Numbered from the stretch's first letter, positions 1-12,707 are shown. The stretch: DNA of 64,000 nucleotides from Roseiarcus sp963816065 (GCA_963816065.1 CAWFJG010000007.1:62001-126000), one strand, 5' to 3'. A program made the numbers and translations. Notes: a model not told the origin generated them from the sequence alone.

Positions 1-275
1 TTCGAACGCCCAAGGAGGGATATCTCGCCGCCTGCGGCGCGCTCAAACGGGCCGATCTTCGATCCTGTGCGGGCGCCATTGCGGTTCCGACGCTCTGCCT
101 CGCCGGGGAAGAGGACGGCTCGACGCCGGTCGCCTTGGTGCGAGAAACGGCGGGCTTTATCAGCGGCTCGCGGTTCGAAGTCATCGGCGGGGCCGGGCAC
201 ATTCCCGCAATTGAACAGCCCCGTGTGACCGCGGAGCTCCTGACGCGGCACATGTCGCAGGCTTGGACGCCGTGA
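1..275 (+). CDS. Alpha/beta hydrolase, C-terminal part (3-oxoadipate enol-lactonase-like), cut by window edge
   Basis: The reading frame beginning at base 3 is open to a TGA at 273-275 and gives about 90 C-terminal residues. It contains GYLAACGALKRADL, then VPTLCLAGEEDGSTP and a final GAGHIPAIEQP, which are the cap/acid-loop and catalytic-histidine regions of alpha/beta hydrolases. The DGSTP and AGHIPxIEQP wording resembles PcaD-type 3-oxoadipate enol-lactonases, which hydrolyse the lactone in the beta-ketoadipate pathway. The nucleophile elbow lies outside the window, so the substrate is inferred only from the C-terminus. It could equally be a related esterase. Confidence 0.6.
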   Translation, partial: RTPKEGYLAACGALKRADLRSCAGAIAVPTLCLAGEEDGSTPVALVRETAGFISGSRFEVIGGAGHIPAIEQPRVTAELLTRHMSQAWTP

Positions 276-399
276 TCGAAAAGACGTGGCGAAAGGCTAA
301 ACGGCCGGCTCTTTGCGCCGAAGACGCGAGAGGATATAGACGTCCGCCGAAGTGACGGCTTGAGCGTCTGGCCAACGCCTCTGGGGTTCTTAAAACCGT

Positions 400-2322
400 A
401 TGTCCGAAAACGTCACGAAGGACCCCGCTGCCGCCGCCCAGCCCATCGACTCCGTGGTTCACGGTCATTCGACCGGCAATTTCTGGATTCTCGCCCTGGG
501 CTCCATAGGGGTTGTCTTCGGCGATATCGGAACAAGCCCACTGTACGCGCTTCAAGCCGCGCTCAGTCCTTTCAAGGAAGCCGGGCTCGCTGCGATGGAC
601 GTGATCGGCGTCGTGTCGCTGATCATCTGGGCCCTGCTGGTCGTGGTCACTGGCAAGTATGTCCTGTTTCTCATGCAGGCCGACAACAAGGGCGAAGGCG
701 GGATCCTCTCCCTAAAAGCTCTTGCCCAGAGGGCGCTCGGCCAACGTACCGCGATCGCATTCCTGCTGGGTGTCGCCGGATCGGCGCTGTTTTCGGGCGA
801 TGCAATGATCACCCCGGCAATCTCGGTCCTATCGGCGCTCGAAGGCCTGAAACAAGTCGACGCCGATCTCGCCCCCTATGTCCTGCCCGCGACGGTAGTC
901 ATTCTCGTCCTGCTGTTCGCCGCGCAGAGCCGAGGCACCGCCGGAGTCGCCGCTTTTTTTGGGCCTATCATGGCGATCTTCTTTGTCTCGAACGCGGCGC
1001 TGGGAGTTGCTCACATCGCCAGTGCTTGGCAGATCCTGCAAGCCCTCAGTCCGGCGCCGGGGCTCAGCTTTATCCTCGCCCACGGCGCGATCGGTTTCAT
1101 AGTCCTCGGCAGCGTATTCCTCGCCGTGACGGGAGCGGAGGCGCTGTACGCGGATATGGGACATTTCGGCCGGCGCCCAATCCAGGCCGCATGGCTGTTC
1201 CTGGTCCTGCCGGCGTTGGTCTGCAACTATCTCGGCCAGGGCGCCCTGATCCTGAACGACCCCAAAGCAGTCGAGAACCCCTTTTACTTGATGGCGCCGA
1301 ACTGGGCCCTGATGCCGATGATCCTGCTTGCGACCGCAGCGACGGTGATCGCAAGCCAGGCGGTCATCACGGGGGCTTATTCGCTCGCGAGCCAAGCGAT
1401 CCAGCTCGGTTTGCTCCCTCGGCTCGAAATCATCCACACCTCGTCCACCCAGGAGGGGCAGATCTTTATTCCCCGGGTGACGCGGGTGCTGTTGATTGGC
1501 GTGCTCGCTCTGGTGTTGCTGTTCCGCTCGTCGAACAATCTGGCGAACGCCTATGGCATCGCGGTCGCCGGGACGATGGTGACCACGACGGCGCTAGCAT
1601 TCTTTGTTGTATGGAAGCTCTGGCGCTGGCCTCTCTGGGGCGCGCTGGCGCTCGTTTGCGGCTTTCTGTCGATCGACATCGGCTTCTTCATCGCCAACCT
1701 TTACAAGGTTCTGGATGGCGGATGGGTTCCCCTGACCCTCGGCGGGGCCATGTTCATCCTCATGTGGACTTGGTCGCGCGGCAGCACGATCCTCAACGCA
1801 AAAACCCATCGGGATTCGATCCCCATGGCTGACCTCATCAAGATGCTGCAGAAATCAAAGCCGGTGCGCGTTCCCGGCACTGCTGTATTTCTAAGCAATG
1901 ACCCGACGTCGGCGCCGTCCTCCCTGATGCACAATCTCAAACACAATAAGGTGTTGCACGAGCGTGTCGTTCTCCTCAACGTACGCACCGAGACGACTCC
2001 GCGTGTCGTCGACGTGAACCGTTTCGAGATCACGCCGCTTTCGTCCGACTTCACGCTGGTGACCCTTCATTTCGGCTTCATGGAGCAGCCGCACATCCCG
2101 CGTGCGCTCGCCGCAATGAGGAAGGCCGGTCTAAGGTTCGACATCATGACGACCTCGTTTTTCCTCGGCCGTCGGACACTGAAGGCGGCCCAGAATTCCG
2201 GCATGCCGCAATGGCAGGATCGGCTCTTCATCGCCTTGAGCAAACAAGCGGCCAGCGCGCCCGATTTTTTCAATCTTCCTTCTGATCGCGTGGTCGAGCT
2301 CGGGGCGCAGATGAAGGTCTGA
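400..2322 (+). CDS. kup: Low-affinity potassium transport protein Kup
   Basis: The 640-residue product has the usual Kup/HAK/KT length. The signature GDIGTSPLYA is at residues 41-50 and GEGGILSL follows the second helix. About twelve hydrophobic segments run to roughly residue 465, then a soluble C-terminal domain of about 170 residues follows, as in the family. Kup proteins are inner-membrane K+/H+ symporters. The start at 400 places a short charged N-terminus before the first helix; the overlapping frame-3 ORF at 360-1832 is a shadow. The gene appears monocistronic, with 124 bases of leader after the upstream hydrolase. No regulatory element is obvious. Confidence 0.95.
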   Translation: MSENVTKDPAAAAQPIDSVVHGHSTGNFWILALGSIGVVFGDIGTSPLYALQAALSPFKEAGLAAMDVIGVVSLIIWALLVVVTGKYVLFLMQADNKGEGGILSLKALAQRALGQRTAIAFLLGVAGSALFSGDAMITPAISVLSALEGLKQVDADLAPYVLPATVVILVLLFAAQSRGTAGVAAFFGPIMAIFFVSNAALGVAHIASAWQILQALSPAPGLSFILAHGAIGFIVLGSVFLAVTGAEALYADMGHFGRRPIQAAWLFLVLPALVCNYLGQGALILNDPKAVENPFYLMAPNWALMPMILLATAATVIASQAVITGAYSLASQAIQLGLLPRLEIIHTSSTQEGQIFIPRVTRVLLIGVLALVLLFRSSNNLANAYGIAVAGTMVTTTALAFFVVWKLWRWPLWGALALVCGFLSIDIGFFIANLYKVLDGGWVPLTLGGAMFILMWTWSRGSTILNAKTHRDSIPMADLIKMLQKSKPVRVPGTAVFLSNDPTSAPSSLMHNLKHNKVLHERVVLLNVRTETTPRVVDVNRFEITPLSSDFTLVTLHFGFMEQPHIPRALAAMRKAGLRFDIMTTSFFLGRRTLKAAQNSGMPQWQDRLFIALSKQAASAPDFFNLPSDRVVELGAQMKV

Positions 2323-2342
2323 CAAGACCTTAGGCGAACGCG

Positions 2343-3096
2343 ATGCAGGTCTATGTCATCAATCTTGACCGGGATCGGGATCGTCTGATCCACATGCAAC
2401 GGCAGCTGCGCGCCGTGCCGTTTACACGCGTCGCGGCCATCGACGGAACTCGAAAATCCACCCGCCACAGAAAGCCTGACTCGGTTCGAACTCGCCTGCC
2501 TGGCGAGCCATCGGATCGCTTGGCGCCGGTTTCTTGACGGCCCGGAGCCCTGCGCCTGTTTTCTCGAGGACGACATCCATGTCTCGCCCGGTTTTGCCGC
2601 CATTGTCGAGGATCCGCGCTGGGTCCCGGCCGACGCGCATTCGGTCAAACTCGACACCTACCTCCAGACGGTGAAACTGGGAGAGCGACGGAGGATCTTC
2701 GATGATCGTCAGGTTGCGAGGCTCTACACACGTCATGAAAGCAGCGCCGCCTATCTCCTGTCCCGCGCCGGCGCGGAGCGCTATCTCGATCTGACGGCCG
2801 ACCCGAAGCTGCCTGCGGATTACGCACTGTTCCCGAAGAACGCTCGCAAGCTGGGACTAACGATTTATCAGCTCGTGCCAGCGGTCGCGATTCAGGACCA
2901 TCTGCGTCCCTCGCAGCAAGGCGGCAAAGTATTCGCAACGGCCATGGGCGGCGGCGGGCCGACCCATCGCCGAACCGGACTCGGCAAGGTTTTGCACGAG
3001 GGCGCGCGCCTTATCGGCCAAGTCGCCGAACTGAAAGAAGCGATCTATTTGCGGACCTTTCTGAAACCGGACACGACCACGGTCGAAGTTGGTTAG
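2343..3096 (+). CDS. Glycosyltransferase family 25 (LOS/LPS-type), single frameshift
   Basis: Two frames join into one GT25-like protein of about 250 residues. Frame A (2343 to about 2452) encodes MQVYVINLDRDRDRL, the typical GT25 N-terminus. Frame B (about 2452-3096) continues LTRFELACLASHR, CACFLEDDIHV (acidic EDD motif) and a domain ending at 3096. The switch lies at an AAAA run near 2452-2455 and is repaired by removing one base. GT25 enzymes transfer galactose or similar sugars onto lipooligosaccharide. The gene starts only 20 bases after kup. A sequencing error or a recent inactivating insertion are equally possible. Confidence 0.75.
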
Positions 3097-3209
3097 ATCG
3101 CAAGGGTCCGGCGACGACCGAGGGCGATGGCGGCCTGGCGCGAAAGGGACGGATTTGCCGACGCGTCGCGAAAGCCCGGCGGCGCTCCGCGACGAAAGCC
3201 ATTGTAAGC

Positions 3210-5495
3210 TCAGCCGCTGATATTGAAGCTCGCCAGCGCCGCCATGTTGACGATGTCGGAATCCTTCGCTCCCAGGGATACGATCTGAACCGGCTTTTCG
3301 AGCCCGACGATCAACGGACCGAGAACCATCGCGCCGCCCAGTTCCTGCAGCATGCGGGTCGAGATAGCGGCGGAGTGAAATGCCGGCATCACGAGAACGT
3401 TCGCGGTATCGGTCAGCCGGCAGAACGGATACGCGGCCATCAACTCCTTGTTCAAAGCGATGTCGGCGCCCATCTCGCCGTCGTACTCGAAGTCGACGCG
3501 CCTCGAATCGAGGATACGGACCGCCTCCTGCACGCGCTGAGATCGTTCGCCAACCGGATGTCCAAAATTGGAGAAGGCCAGCATCGCCACGCGCGGCTCA
3601 TAGCCGAGCCGCCGGGCCACGCCGGCCGCCTCGATGGCAATATCCGCCAGATCGTCCGCGTCCGGCATTTCGGTAATCGCGGTATCGGCGACCACAACCG
3701 GACGCCCGCGCGCAATGATGACCGAAACGCCGACGACCCGGTGTCCAGGCTTGTCGTCGATCACGCGTCGGATGTCCTCGAGCGCAATCGAGAAATTGCG
3801 GGTCACCCCGGTGACCAGGGCGTCGGCGTCGCCCTGCGCCACCATGGCCGCCGCGAAGGAATTGCGGTCCTGGTTGATCAGCCGTTGGCAATCCCGCAGC
3901 AGATAACCTTTCCGCTGAAGCTTCTCATAGAGAAACTGCGCATAGAGCGCGTTCCTGTGCGACCTGCCGGCGTTGTGAATCTCGATGCCTCTGTCGTCGA
4001 GGTCGAGACCGGACGCCTTTGCGACGGCGCGCACACGATCCTCGCGGCCGACCAGAATCGCCGCGCCGAGCCCCTGATTGACGAACGAATAGGCCGCGCG
4101 GATGACCTGTTCCTCCTCGCCCTCCGCGAAAACGACCCGCTTCGGCGTCCGACGGACCCGGTCTATGATGCGCTGCATGGCGCCGGCGACTGGATCTCTG
4201 CGGGCCGAGAGCTGCGCCTTGTACGCCGCGAGATCGACGAGAGGACGGCGGGCGACGTTGGACTGCATGGCGGCCTTGGCCACCGCGATCGGAATGACGT
4301 GGATCAGTCTCGGATCGAACGGGACCGGTATGATGTATTCGCGGCCGAAGCGCGGCCGCGCTCCCCGATAGGCCGCGGCGACTTCATCCGGCACATCTTC
4401 GCGCGCCAACTCCGCCAGCGCCTCGGTGGCGGCGATCTTCATCTCCATATTTATGGTCTTGGCGCGCACGTCGAGCGCGCCACGAAAAATATATGGAAAG
4501 CCGAGGACGTTATTGACCTGGTTCGGATAGTCGGAACGGCCCGTGGCGATGATGACATCCTCGCGCACCTTCAGTGCGTCTTCCGGGGTGATCTCCGGGT
4601 CCGGATTGGCCATGGCGAAGATAATCGGGTTCGGGGCCATCGATTTGACCATTTCCGGCGTCAGCGCACCCTTGGCGGACAGACCAAAGAAAATGTCGGC
4701 TCCCACCATCGCCTCATCGAGCGTCCTGAACGGCGTCTCCACGGCATGAGCAGATTTCCATTGGTTCATGCCCTCCTGCCGGCCGCGATAGACCACTCCC
4801 TTGGTGTCGCACAGGATGACGTTTCGCGCCTCGAAGCCCATCGCCTTGATTAAGTCGAGACAGGCGATTCCCGCCGCGCCCGCGCCGTTGCAAACGAGCC
4901 GCGTCGTGCTCACGTCCCGCCCGGTCAGGTGGATCGCGTTGATCATCCCCGCTGCGGCGATGATGGCGGTGCCATGCTGGTCGTCGTGAAAGACGGGGAT
5001 GTCCATCATTTCGCGCAGCCGCTCCTCGATGTAGAAGCACTCGGGCGCCTTGATGTCCTCGAGATTGATGCCGCCGAAAGACGGACCCAGATATCGGACC
5101 GCATTGATGAAGGCGTCCGGGTCCTCGGTGTCGACTTCGAGATCGATCGCGTCGACGTCGGCGAAGCGCTTGAAGAGGACCGCCTTGCCTTCCATGACCG
5201 GCTTCGACGCCAGCGCGCCGAGGTTGCCGAGACCCAGGATCGCGGTGCCGTTGGTAATCACCGCCACCATGTTGCCGCGCACAGTGTAGTCGTAGACGGT
5301 CGAGGGATCGGCGGCAATCGCCTTGACCGGAACCGCCACGCCCGGCGAGTACGCCAGCGACAGGTCGCGCTGCGTGGCCATCGGCTTGGTGGGCGTAATC
5401 TCAAGCTTGCCCGGACGCCCGCGGGAGTGGAATTGCAGCGCCTCCTGATCGGTGATCGAGGGGCGCTTAGCGGGTCCGTCGGCTTTCGACGCCAT
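3210..5495 (-). CDS. maeB: NADP-dependent malic enzyme with C-terminal phosphotransacetylase-like domain
   Basis: The 761-residue protein matches the large MaeB form. The N-terminal malic enzyme part (about 1-430) has AYSPGVAVP, FHDDQHGTA, the nucleotide-binding VCNGAGAAGIACL and IFAMANPDPEITPEDA. The rest (about 430-761) is a phosphotransacetylase-like regulatory domain with VFAEGEEEQVIRAA and VLVMPAFHSA. The enzyme decarboxylates malate to pyruvate with NADP reduction. In this family the PTA-like domain is regulatory and not usually catalytic. The gene is convergent with the GT25 gene, 113 bases away. An antisense ORF of 492 codons across it is a GC-driven shadow. Confidence 0.96.
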   Translation of the reverse strand: MASKADGPAKRPSITDQEALQFHSRGRPGKLEITPTKPMATQRDLSLAYSPGVAVPVKAIAADPSTVYDYTVRGNMVAVITNGTAILGLGNLGALASKPVMEGKAVLFKRFADVDAIDLEVDTEDPDAFINAVRYLGPSFGGINLEDIKAPECFYIEERLREMMDIPVFHDDQHGTAIIAAAGMINAIHLTGRDVSTTRLVCNGAGAAGIACLDLIKAMGFEARNVILCDTKGVVYRGRQEGMNQWKSAHAVETPFRTLDEAMVGADIFFGLSAKGALTPEMVKSMAPNPIIFAMANPDPEITPEDALKVREDVIIATGRSDYPNQVNNVLGFPYIFRGALDVRAKTINMEMKIAATEALAELAREDVPDEVAAAYRGARPRFGREYIIPVPFDPRLIHVIPIAVAKAAMQSNVARRPLVDLAAYKAQLSARRDPVAGAMQRIIDRVRRTPKRVVFAEGEEEQVIRAAYSFVNQGLGAAILVGREDRVRAVAKASGLDLDDRGIEIHNAGRSHRNALYAQFLYEKLQRKGYLLRDCQRLINQDRNSFAAAMVAQGDADALVTGVTRNFSIALEDIRRVIDDKPGHRVVGVSVIIARGRPVVVADTAITEMPDADDLADIAIEAAGVARRLGYEPRVAMLAFSNFGHPVGERSQRVQEAVRILDSRRVDFEYDGEMGADIALNKELMAAYPFCRLTDTANVLVMPAFHSAAISTRMLQELGGAMVLGPLIVGLEKPVQIVSLGAKDSDIVNMAALASFNISG

Positions 5496-5813
5496 CGTAA
5501 AATGTCCTGGTCCGTATTCAAGGATGGGGCTGCGTCGCAGGCGCCGAGAACGACGCCAACGCCGGCCCCGCCGCGCGGGTGTTTGCGCGCGAAGGGTTTA
5601 CGCGGATGCCGGAGTCTTGTCACCGGCTGTCGACCGGACCGAGCGCTGTCTCCCGCGCGGCGCGAAGCCTTTCCGTTTCCGAGTCCGTTTTGTGCCTTAT
5701 CAAAGGTTTGCAGCGGATTTTTCGGGCGATGGCGCCTGCCTGGCCCGTCCCCTCGACCCTCGTCCTGATCCTCCGGCCTGACCAAAGCTTGCGTTCCTCG
5801 AGCCAAGCCGGCG

Positions 5814-5857
5814 CCAAGTCCATGCCAACTTTTTGCAAGTCCATGCCAAGCTTTAGC
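5814..5857. repeat. Short tandem repeat with 21-22 bp period
   Basis: CAAGTCCATGCCAA occurs at about 5815-5828 and again at 5837-5850, followed by a weaker third CAAG unit. The copies are about 22 bases apart, and the intervening bases (CTTTTTG / GCTTTAG) are also related. There is no sign of cas genes. Confidence 0.6.
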
Positions 5858-6266
5858 AAGAGCAGCCCATTGCCGTTTTGAGCCTTTTCAAGGACTTGCG
5901 ATGGCGCAAGGGGCCATTTTCGCAAGACCTTGCCAACCCCGCTCGTCCTCTCGTCGTCACGCTATCCGCCGTCGAAGCGCCGTGCGCCACAGGCGGCGCG
6001 GCCCCGTGCTCGCGGGACGCGAGACGAACCCGACGGCGCCCTTTCGACCCTCAAGACCGAGCCTATTCCCAAATCCAGGTTATGTACATGGTTTGTTCCA
6101 GATCGTTCTGTCCATGGTTAACAGCAAGCCGAAAACCGAGTCCCGGCTCGATGCGCTTCGTCTTCCGCCGCCAAAGCGCTCGCGGCGCCAACGAGGCGAC
6201 GACGCGCAACGGGGGCCCGACAGGGGTTGCGCCGACGGACGCGCGAACCCGCACGAACGGAAGAGA

Positions 6267-6360
6267 GAACAGGGAGTTGCGTTTGAGGAACAGGGAGTTT
6301 CGATCGACGGAACAGGGCCATTCAATTGCGCGAACAGGGCATTCCCTCGCCCGAACAGGG
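6267..6360. repeat. Five-unit GAACAGGG direct repeat, 21-22 bp spacing
   Basis: GAACAGGG starts at 6267, 6288, 6310, 6332 and 6353, so the units are 21, 22, 22 and 21 bases apart. The first two also share the following AGTT. Two-turn spacing means all copies lie on one face of the helix. The array precedes a decayed terminase fragment. Confidence 0.75.
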
Positions 6361-6424
6361 AAGGGACCCGGTCCCGACTCGGATCTGATTCTGACGGCGA
6401 GAACTGGCGATTCGAGCCCATCTC

Positions 6425-6725
6425 ATGATCATCTGGCCGCGACTCGGCTCTCGACGGGACTGGGGATTGGATACGGTGTCCCCGAAATGGTGCGTGGTGA
6501 TCCTTATCGAGGACCGCGCCTCGGGCGCCCAGCTCGTCGAGGAGTTGATCGCGGCGGGCCGCGCGCGATGTGCGTCTGCCCGCAGGTCGACAAGACGATA
6601 CAGATGCACGCCGAGCGCCCGACGATCGAGAACGGCTTTTTTGCTGCCGCCTCGCCGAGTCCCTCGCCTTCTCCAAGGGCCGCCACGACGACCGGGTCGA
6701 CTCAACCGCCCGAGCGCTGGGGTGA
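6425..6725 (+). pseudogene. Decayed phage terminase large subunit, C-terminal fragment
   Basis: Three frames in succession carry pieces of a TerL nuclease domain: CVVILIEDRASGAQLVEEL near 6490-6550, VDKTIQMHAERPTIENGFF near 6590-6642, and AFSKGRHDDRVDSTARAL at 6666-6719 followed by TGA at 6723-6725. In intact phage terminases these appear in this order as a DKASGxQL block, a K(x)xR(x)HAxxxxIENG block and FPKGxxDDxVDSTAQAL. At least two frameshifts and the missing ATPase half make it a remnant. It resembles a different terminase lineage from the intact TerL at 41-42.5 kb. Confidence 0.75.
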
Positions 6726-6863
6726 AGAAGCTGCAGCGCACCCTCTCCAAAGCCGGCCGCTCGGGGCGCGCGCCTTCCGTGGAACGGCGGCGTTTGCCTC
6801 CTTAACCTGCTGAGCGTCCGCCCTTTCACACGCCCACTGGTACTCCCTTTGGTTGCATCTGAC

Positions 6864-6879
6864 ATAAGGACATGTTTAT
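6864..6879 (+). promoter_or_regulatory. Candidate SahR-type operator upstream of metH
   Basis: ATAAGGACATGTTTAT lies 34 bases before the metH ATG, inside an AT-rich island. It is an imperfect palindrome and resembles the ATAAAGAT-ATCTTTAT type of site attributed to SahR, the S-adenosylhomocysteine-responsive regulator of methionine genes in Proteobacteria. The match is from memory of the motif. No cobalamin riboswitch is apparent in this leader. Confidence 0.45.
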
Positions 6880-6912
6880 ATGATTATGCAGTTTCAACCC
6901 TGATCGAGGCCC

Positions 6913-10662
<3,750 letters not shown>

Positions 10663-10669
10663 CGGCGCG

Positions 10670-10785
10670 CCTTAGCGCCGTTTATCGACCGGGCCTCGCG
10701 ATTTCAGGCGCTTGCGACCCCTCTTAGCGACGGGCCGCGCATATTTACCATAATTGTACAGTTCATTAGGGCAATCATTCGCCCG
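10670..10785 (+). repeat. Dispersed intergenic element, copy 1
   Basis: Starting eight bases after metH, this segment shares about 26 nearly identical bases (TTAGCGCCGTTTATCGACCG onward; copy 2 has one more T) with 34676-34702. Both copies then have a TTGCG block, a second TTA(G/T)CGAC block, and an AT-rich end containing GTTCATTA. The overall order and length (about 110 bp) are the same, so this looks like one dispersed element present twice. Confidence 0.55.
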
Positions 10786-10908
10786 CCAGCTCGGCCAGGT
10801 TTTTTCTCGTGCGCGCGTCGATCTTCGGCGCCGTCGTTCGTCGATAGGTCAGGCGGGACCGCGCGGCCGCGATCACGGCGGCGGCCCGCTCAAACGAGGA
10901 GAATGCGC

Positions 10909-11265
10909 ATGCGCTTCATGTTTATCGTCAGGTCCGCCCACTTCGGCCCCCCGAGTTCCGCGCTCGGCGAGGCCATGGACAAGCTCGCCGATCGTGAATT
11001 CAAGGCCGGTCGCCTGCTGGAGATGGGCGGGCTCGCGCCCACGGCCGCCGGCGCCGAGGTGCGCATCAAGGACCGCCAGATCAGCGTCACCGACGGCCCG
11101 TTCATCGAGGCCAAGGAAGTGATCGGCGGTTACGCGATCTTCGAATTGCCCGGCCGCGAGGAGGCCCTTGCCTCGGCGCGGGAGTTCATGCAGCTCCACA
11201 AGGATCTGACGCCCGACTGGGAGGGGGTATGCGAGGTTCGCCCGTTCGCCGTGGGAGGCCCGTGA
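10909..11265 (+). CDS. DGPF (YCII-related) domain protein, ECF42 partner
   Basis: This small protein (118 residues) starts MRFMFIVRS and carries VTDGPFIEAKEVIGGYAIFELPG, the DGPF signature of YCII-related proteins. I chose the ATG at 10909 over 10903 because the GAGGAG ribosome site at about 10896 is then at normal distance. DGPF proteins form a ferredoxin-like fold of unknown activity. Their genes are typically placed directly before an ECF42 sigma factor gene, as here (31 bases downstream), and are the known targets of that sigma group. Confidence 0.88.
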   Translation: MRFMFIVRSAHFGPPSSALGEAMDKLADREFKAGRLLEMGGLAPTAAGAEVRIKDRQISVTDGPFIEAKEVIGGYAIFELPGREEALASAREFMQLHKDLTPDWEGVCEVRPFAVGGP

Positions 11266-11296
11266 CGACGAAGCCGCGAGGGCGCGGGCGTCGGCC

Positions 11297-12574
11297 GTGA
11301 CGGAGGCCGACGCCCGTCGCGCCATCCTGGCCGTCTGGCGGATCGAGCAGCCTCGGCTGATCGTCCGCCTGGCGAGGATGCTGCGCGACGCGGCGCTGGC
11401 CGAAGACCTGACGCAGGAGGCGCTGCTGGCCGCGCTCGAGCGCTGGCCGGCGACGGGGGTTCCGGAAAGACCGGGCGCCTGGCTGATGGCGCACGCGACG
11501 CGGCGCGCCGTGGATCATCTGCGTCGCGGCGAGATGCTGGACCGCAAGCACGCGATGATCGCCGCGGAGATGGCGGAGGCGCAGCGGGCCATGCCCGACT
11601 TCGATTCGGCGCTCGACGACGACATCGGCGATGAGATGCTGCGGCTCGTCTTCACCGCCTGTCATCCGATCCTGTCGCGCGAGGCGCGCGCCGCCCTGGC
11701 GTTGCGCATGATCTGCGGCCTGACGACCGAAGAGATCGCCCGCGCCTTCCTCTTGCCGACGGCTACTGTCGCCCAGCGGATCGTGCGGGCGAAACGGACG
11801 CTGTCGGAGTCGGGGCTGACCTACGAGACCCCGCGAGGGCAAGGTCTGTCGGAGCGCATGACGTCGGCGCTGGAGGTCGTTTACCTGGTCTTCAACGAGG
11901 GCTATGTCGCGACCCGAGGCGACGACCTGATGCGTCCACGGCTCTGCGACGAAGCGCTGCGCATGGGCCGCGTCCTCGTAGCCGTCGCGCCCGCGGAGCC
12001 GGAAGCCCATGGGCTCTTGGCCCTGATGGAGCTGAACGCCGCGCGGGCGGCGGCGCGGATCGACGACGCAGGCAAACCCGTCCTGCTGCCGGACCAGAAC
12101 CGCAGTCTCTGGGATCGAACCCAGATTCGCCGCGGGATTGCGGCCCTGCGTCGGGCGCGGGCGCTCGGCGGCGAGAGGGGCTTTTACGCGCTTCAGGCCG
12201 CCATCGCCGCCCGCCATGCCGAGGCGAGGACGGCGCCCGAGACGGACTGGCCGCAGATCGCCGGACTCTACGCAGAATTGGCGGCCGTCGCCCGCTCTCC
12301 CGTCGTCGATCTCAACCGCGCGATCGCCGTCGGCATGGCCGATGGGCCGGAGGCGGGCCTGGCGATCGTCGAAAGGCTCGTCGATGACCCCGCGCTCGCA
12401 AACTACCACCTGCTGCCGAGCGTGCGCGGCGACCTCCTGCAGCGACTTGGCCGATACGCGGAGGCGAGCGTCGCGTTCGAAGCGGCGGCGGCGATGGCGG
12501 ACAACGTCCGCGAGCGGGACCTCCTGCGACGGCGCGCGGCCGAGGCGAGCGCGCTGGCGGACGATCCCGGTTAA
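11297..12574 (+). CDS. ECF42-type RNA polymerase sigma factor with C-terminal TPR-like extension
   Basis: The 425-residue protein is far longer than a standard ECF sigma. Residues about 10-175 hold sigma region 2 (AEDLTQEALLAALERWP) and region 4 (LALRMICGLTTEEIARAFLLPTATVAQRI). The remaining 250 residues are alpha-helical, with EVVYLVFNEGY, VDLNRAIAVGMADGPEAGL and a final TPR-like segment. This is the SigJ/ECF42 (DUF6596) architecture, in which the extension replaces an anti-sigma factor and is needed for activity. It starts with GTG, 31 bases after the DGPF gene. No classical anti-sigma gene is adjacent, which fits the family. Confidence 0.9.
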   Translation: MTEADARRAILAVWRIEQPRLIVRLARMLRDAALAEDLTQEALLAALERWPATGVPERPGAWLMAHATRRAVDHLRRGEMLDRKHAMIAAEMAEAQRAMPDFDSALDDDIGDEMLRLVFTACHPILSREARAALALRMICGLTTEEIARAFLLPTATVAQRIVRAKRTLSESGLTYETPRGQGLSERMTSALEVVYLVFNEGYVATRGDDLMRPRLCDEALRMGRVLVAVAPAEPEAHGLLALMELNAARAAARIDDAGKPVLLPDQNRSLWDRTQIRRGIAALRRARALGGERGFYALQAAIAARHAEARTAPETDWPQIAGLYAELAAVARSPVVDLNRAIAVGMADGPEAGLAIVERLVDDPALANYHLLPSVRGDLLQRLGRYAEASVAFEAAAAMADNVRERDLLRRRAAEASALADDPG

Positions 12575-12688
12575 TCGCGCGTGCCGTCCCTCGCCAAACG
12601 GCGCTTTCCCTCTCAGGGAGCGGCGGTCTCGTTTTGGCGGCGGCCTTCATGGGTAGCGCCCGAGACAAAATCCTTGACGGCTGACTTG

Positions 12689-12707
12689 GGATATTCGAGG
12701 AATATCC
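12689..12707. promoter_or_regulatory. Perfect inverted repeat in mazE leader, likely autoregulatory operator
   Basis: GGATATTC-GAG-GAATATCC is a perfect palindrome with 8-base arms and a 3-base spacer, 17 bases before the mazE ATG. A TTGACG hexamer lies upstream at 12674-12679. MazE-type AbrB-fold antitoxins usually repress their own operon by binding such palindromes. Confidence 0.65.

Larger units (their letters stand above)
5496..6424. other. Gene-poor stretch between maeB and a terminase remnant
   Basis: I see no convincing coding sequence here. The open frames are short, overlap in all directions and lack recognisable motifs. The region holds two arrays of short direct repeats (5814-5857 and 6267-6360, listed separately). 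It is probably an accumulation site for dispersed repeats and prophage debris, since a terminase fragment follows directly. Confidence 0.5.

Noticed and set aside
360..1832. 490-codon ORF overlapping kup in another frame
   Set aside because: Arg/Pro-rich, no motif, fully inside the kup gene.
2537..2670. Two separate small genes in place of one GT25 gene
   Set aside because: The frame between them carries the conserved FLEDDIH segment, so one frameshifted gene explains the data better.
3375..4853. 492-codon ORF antisense to maeB
   Set aside because: It is a GC-driven mirror frame of a well-conserved enzyme gene, rich in Arg/His/Asp and without any domain.
5814..6360. CRISPR array
   Set aside because: Units are only 8-14 bases with 21-22 bp period, no unique spacers of proper size and no cas genes.
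6740..6912. Cobalamin riboswitch before metH
   Set aside because: No B12-box-like sequence or suitable helix pattern was seen in the short leader.
11186..12409. 407-codon ORF antisense to the ECF42 gene
   Set aside because: Shadow frame with Arg/Gly/Asp bias and no domain.
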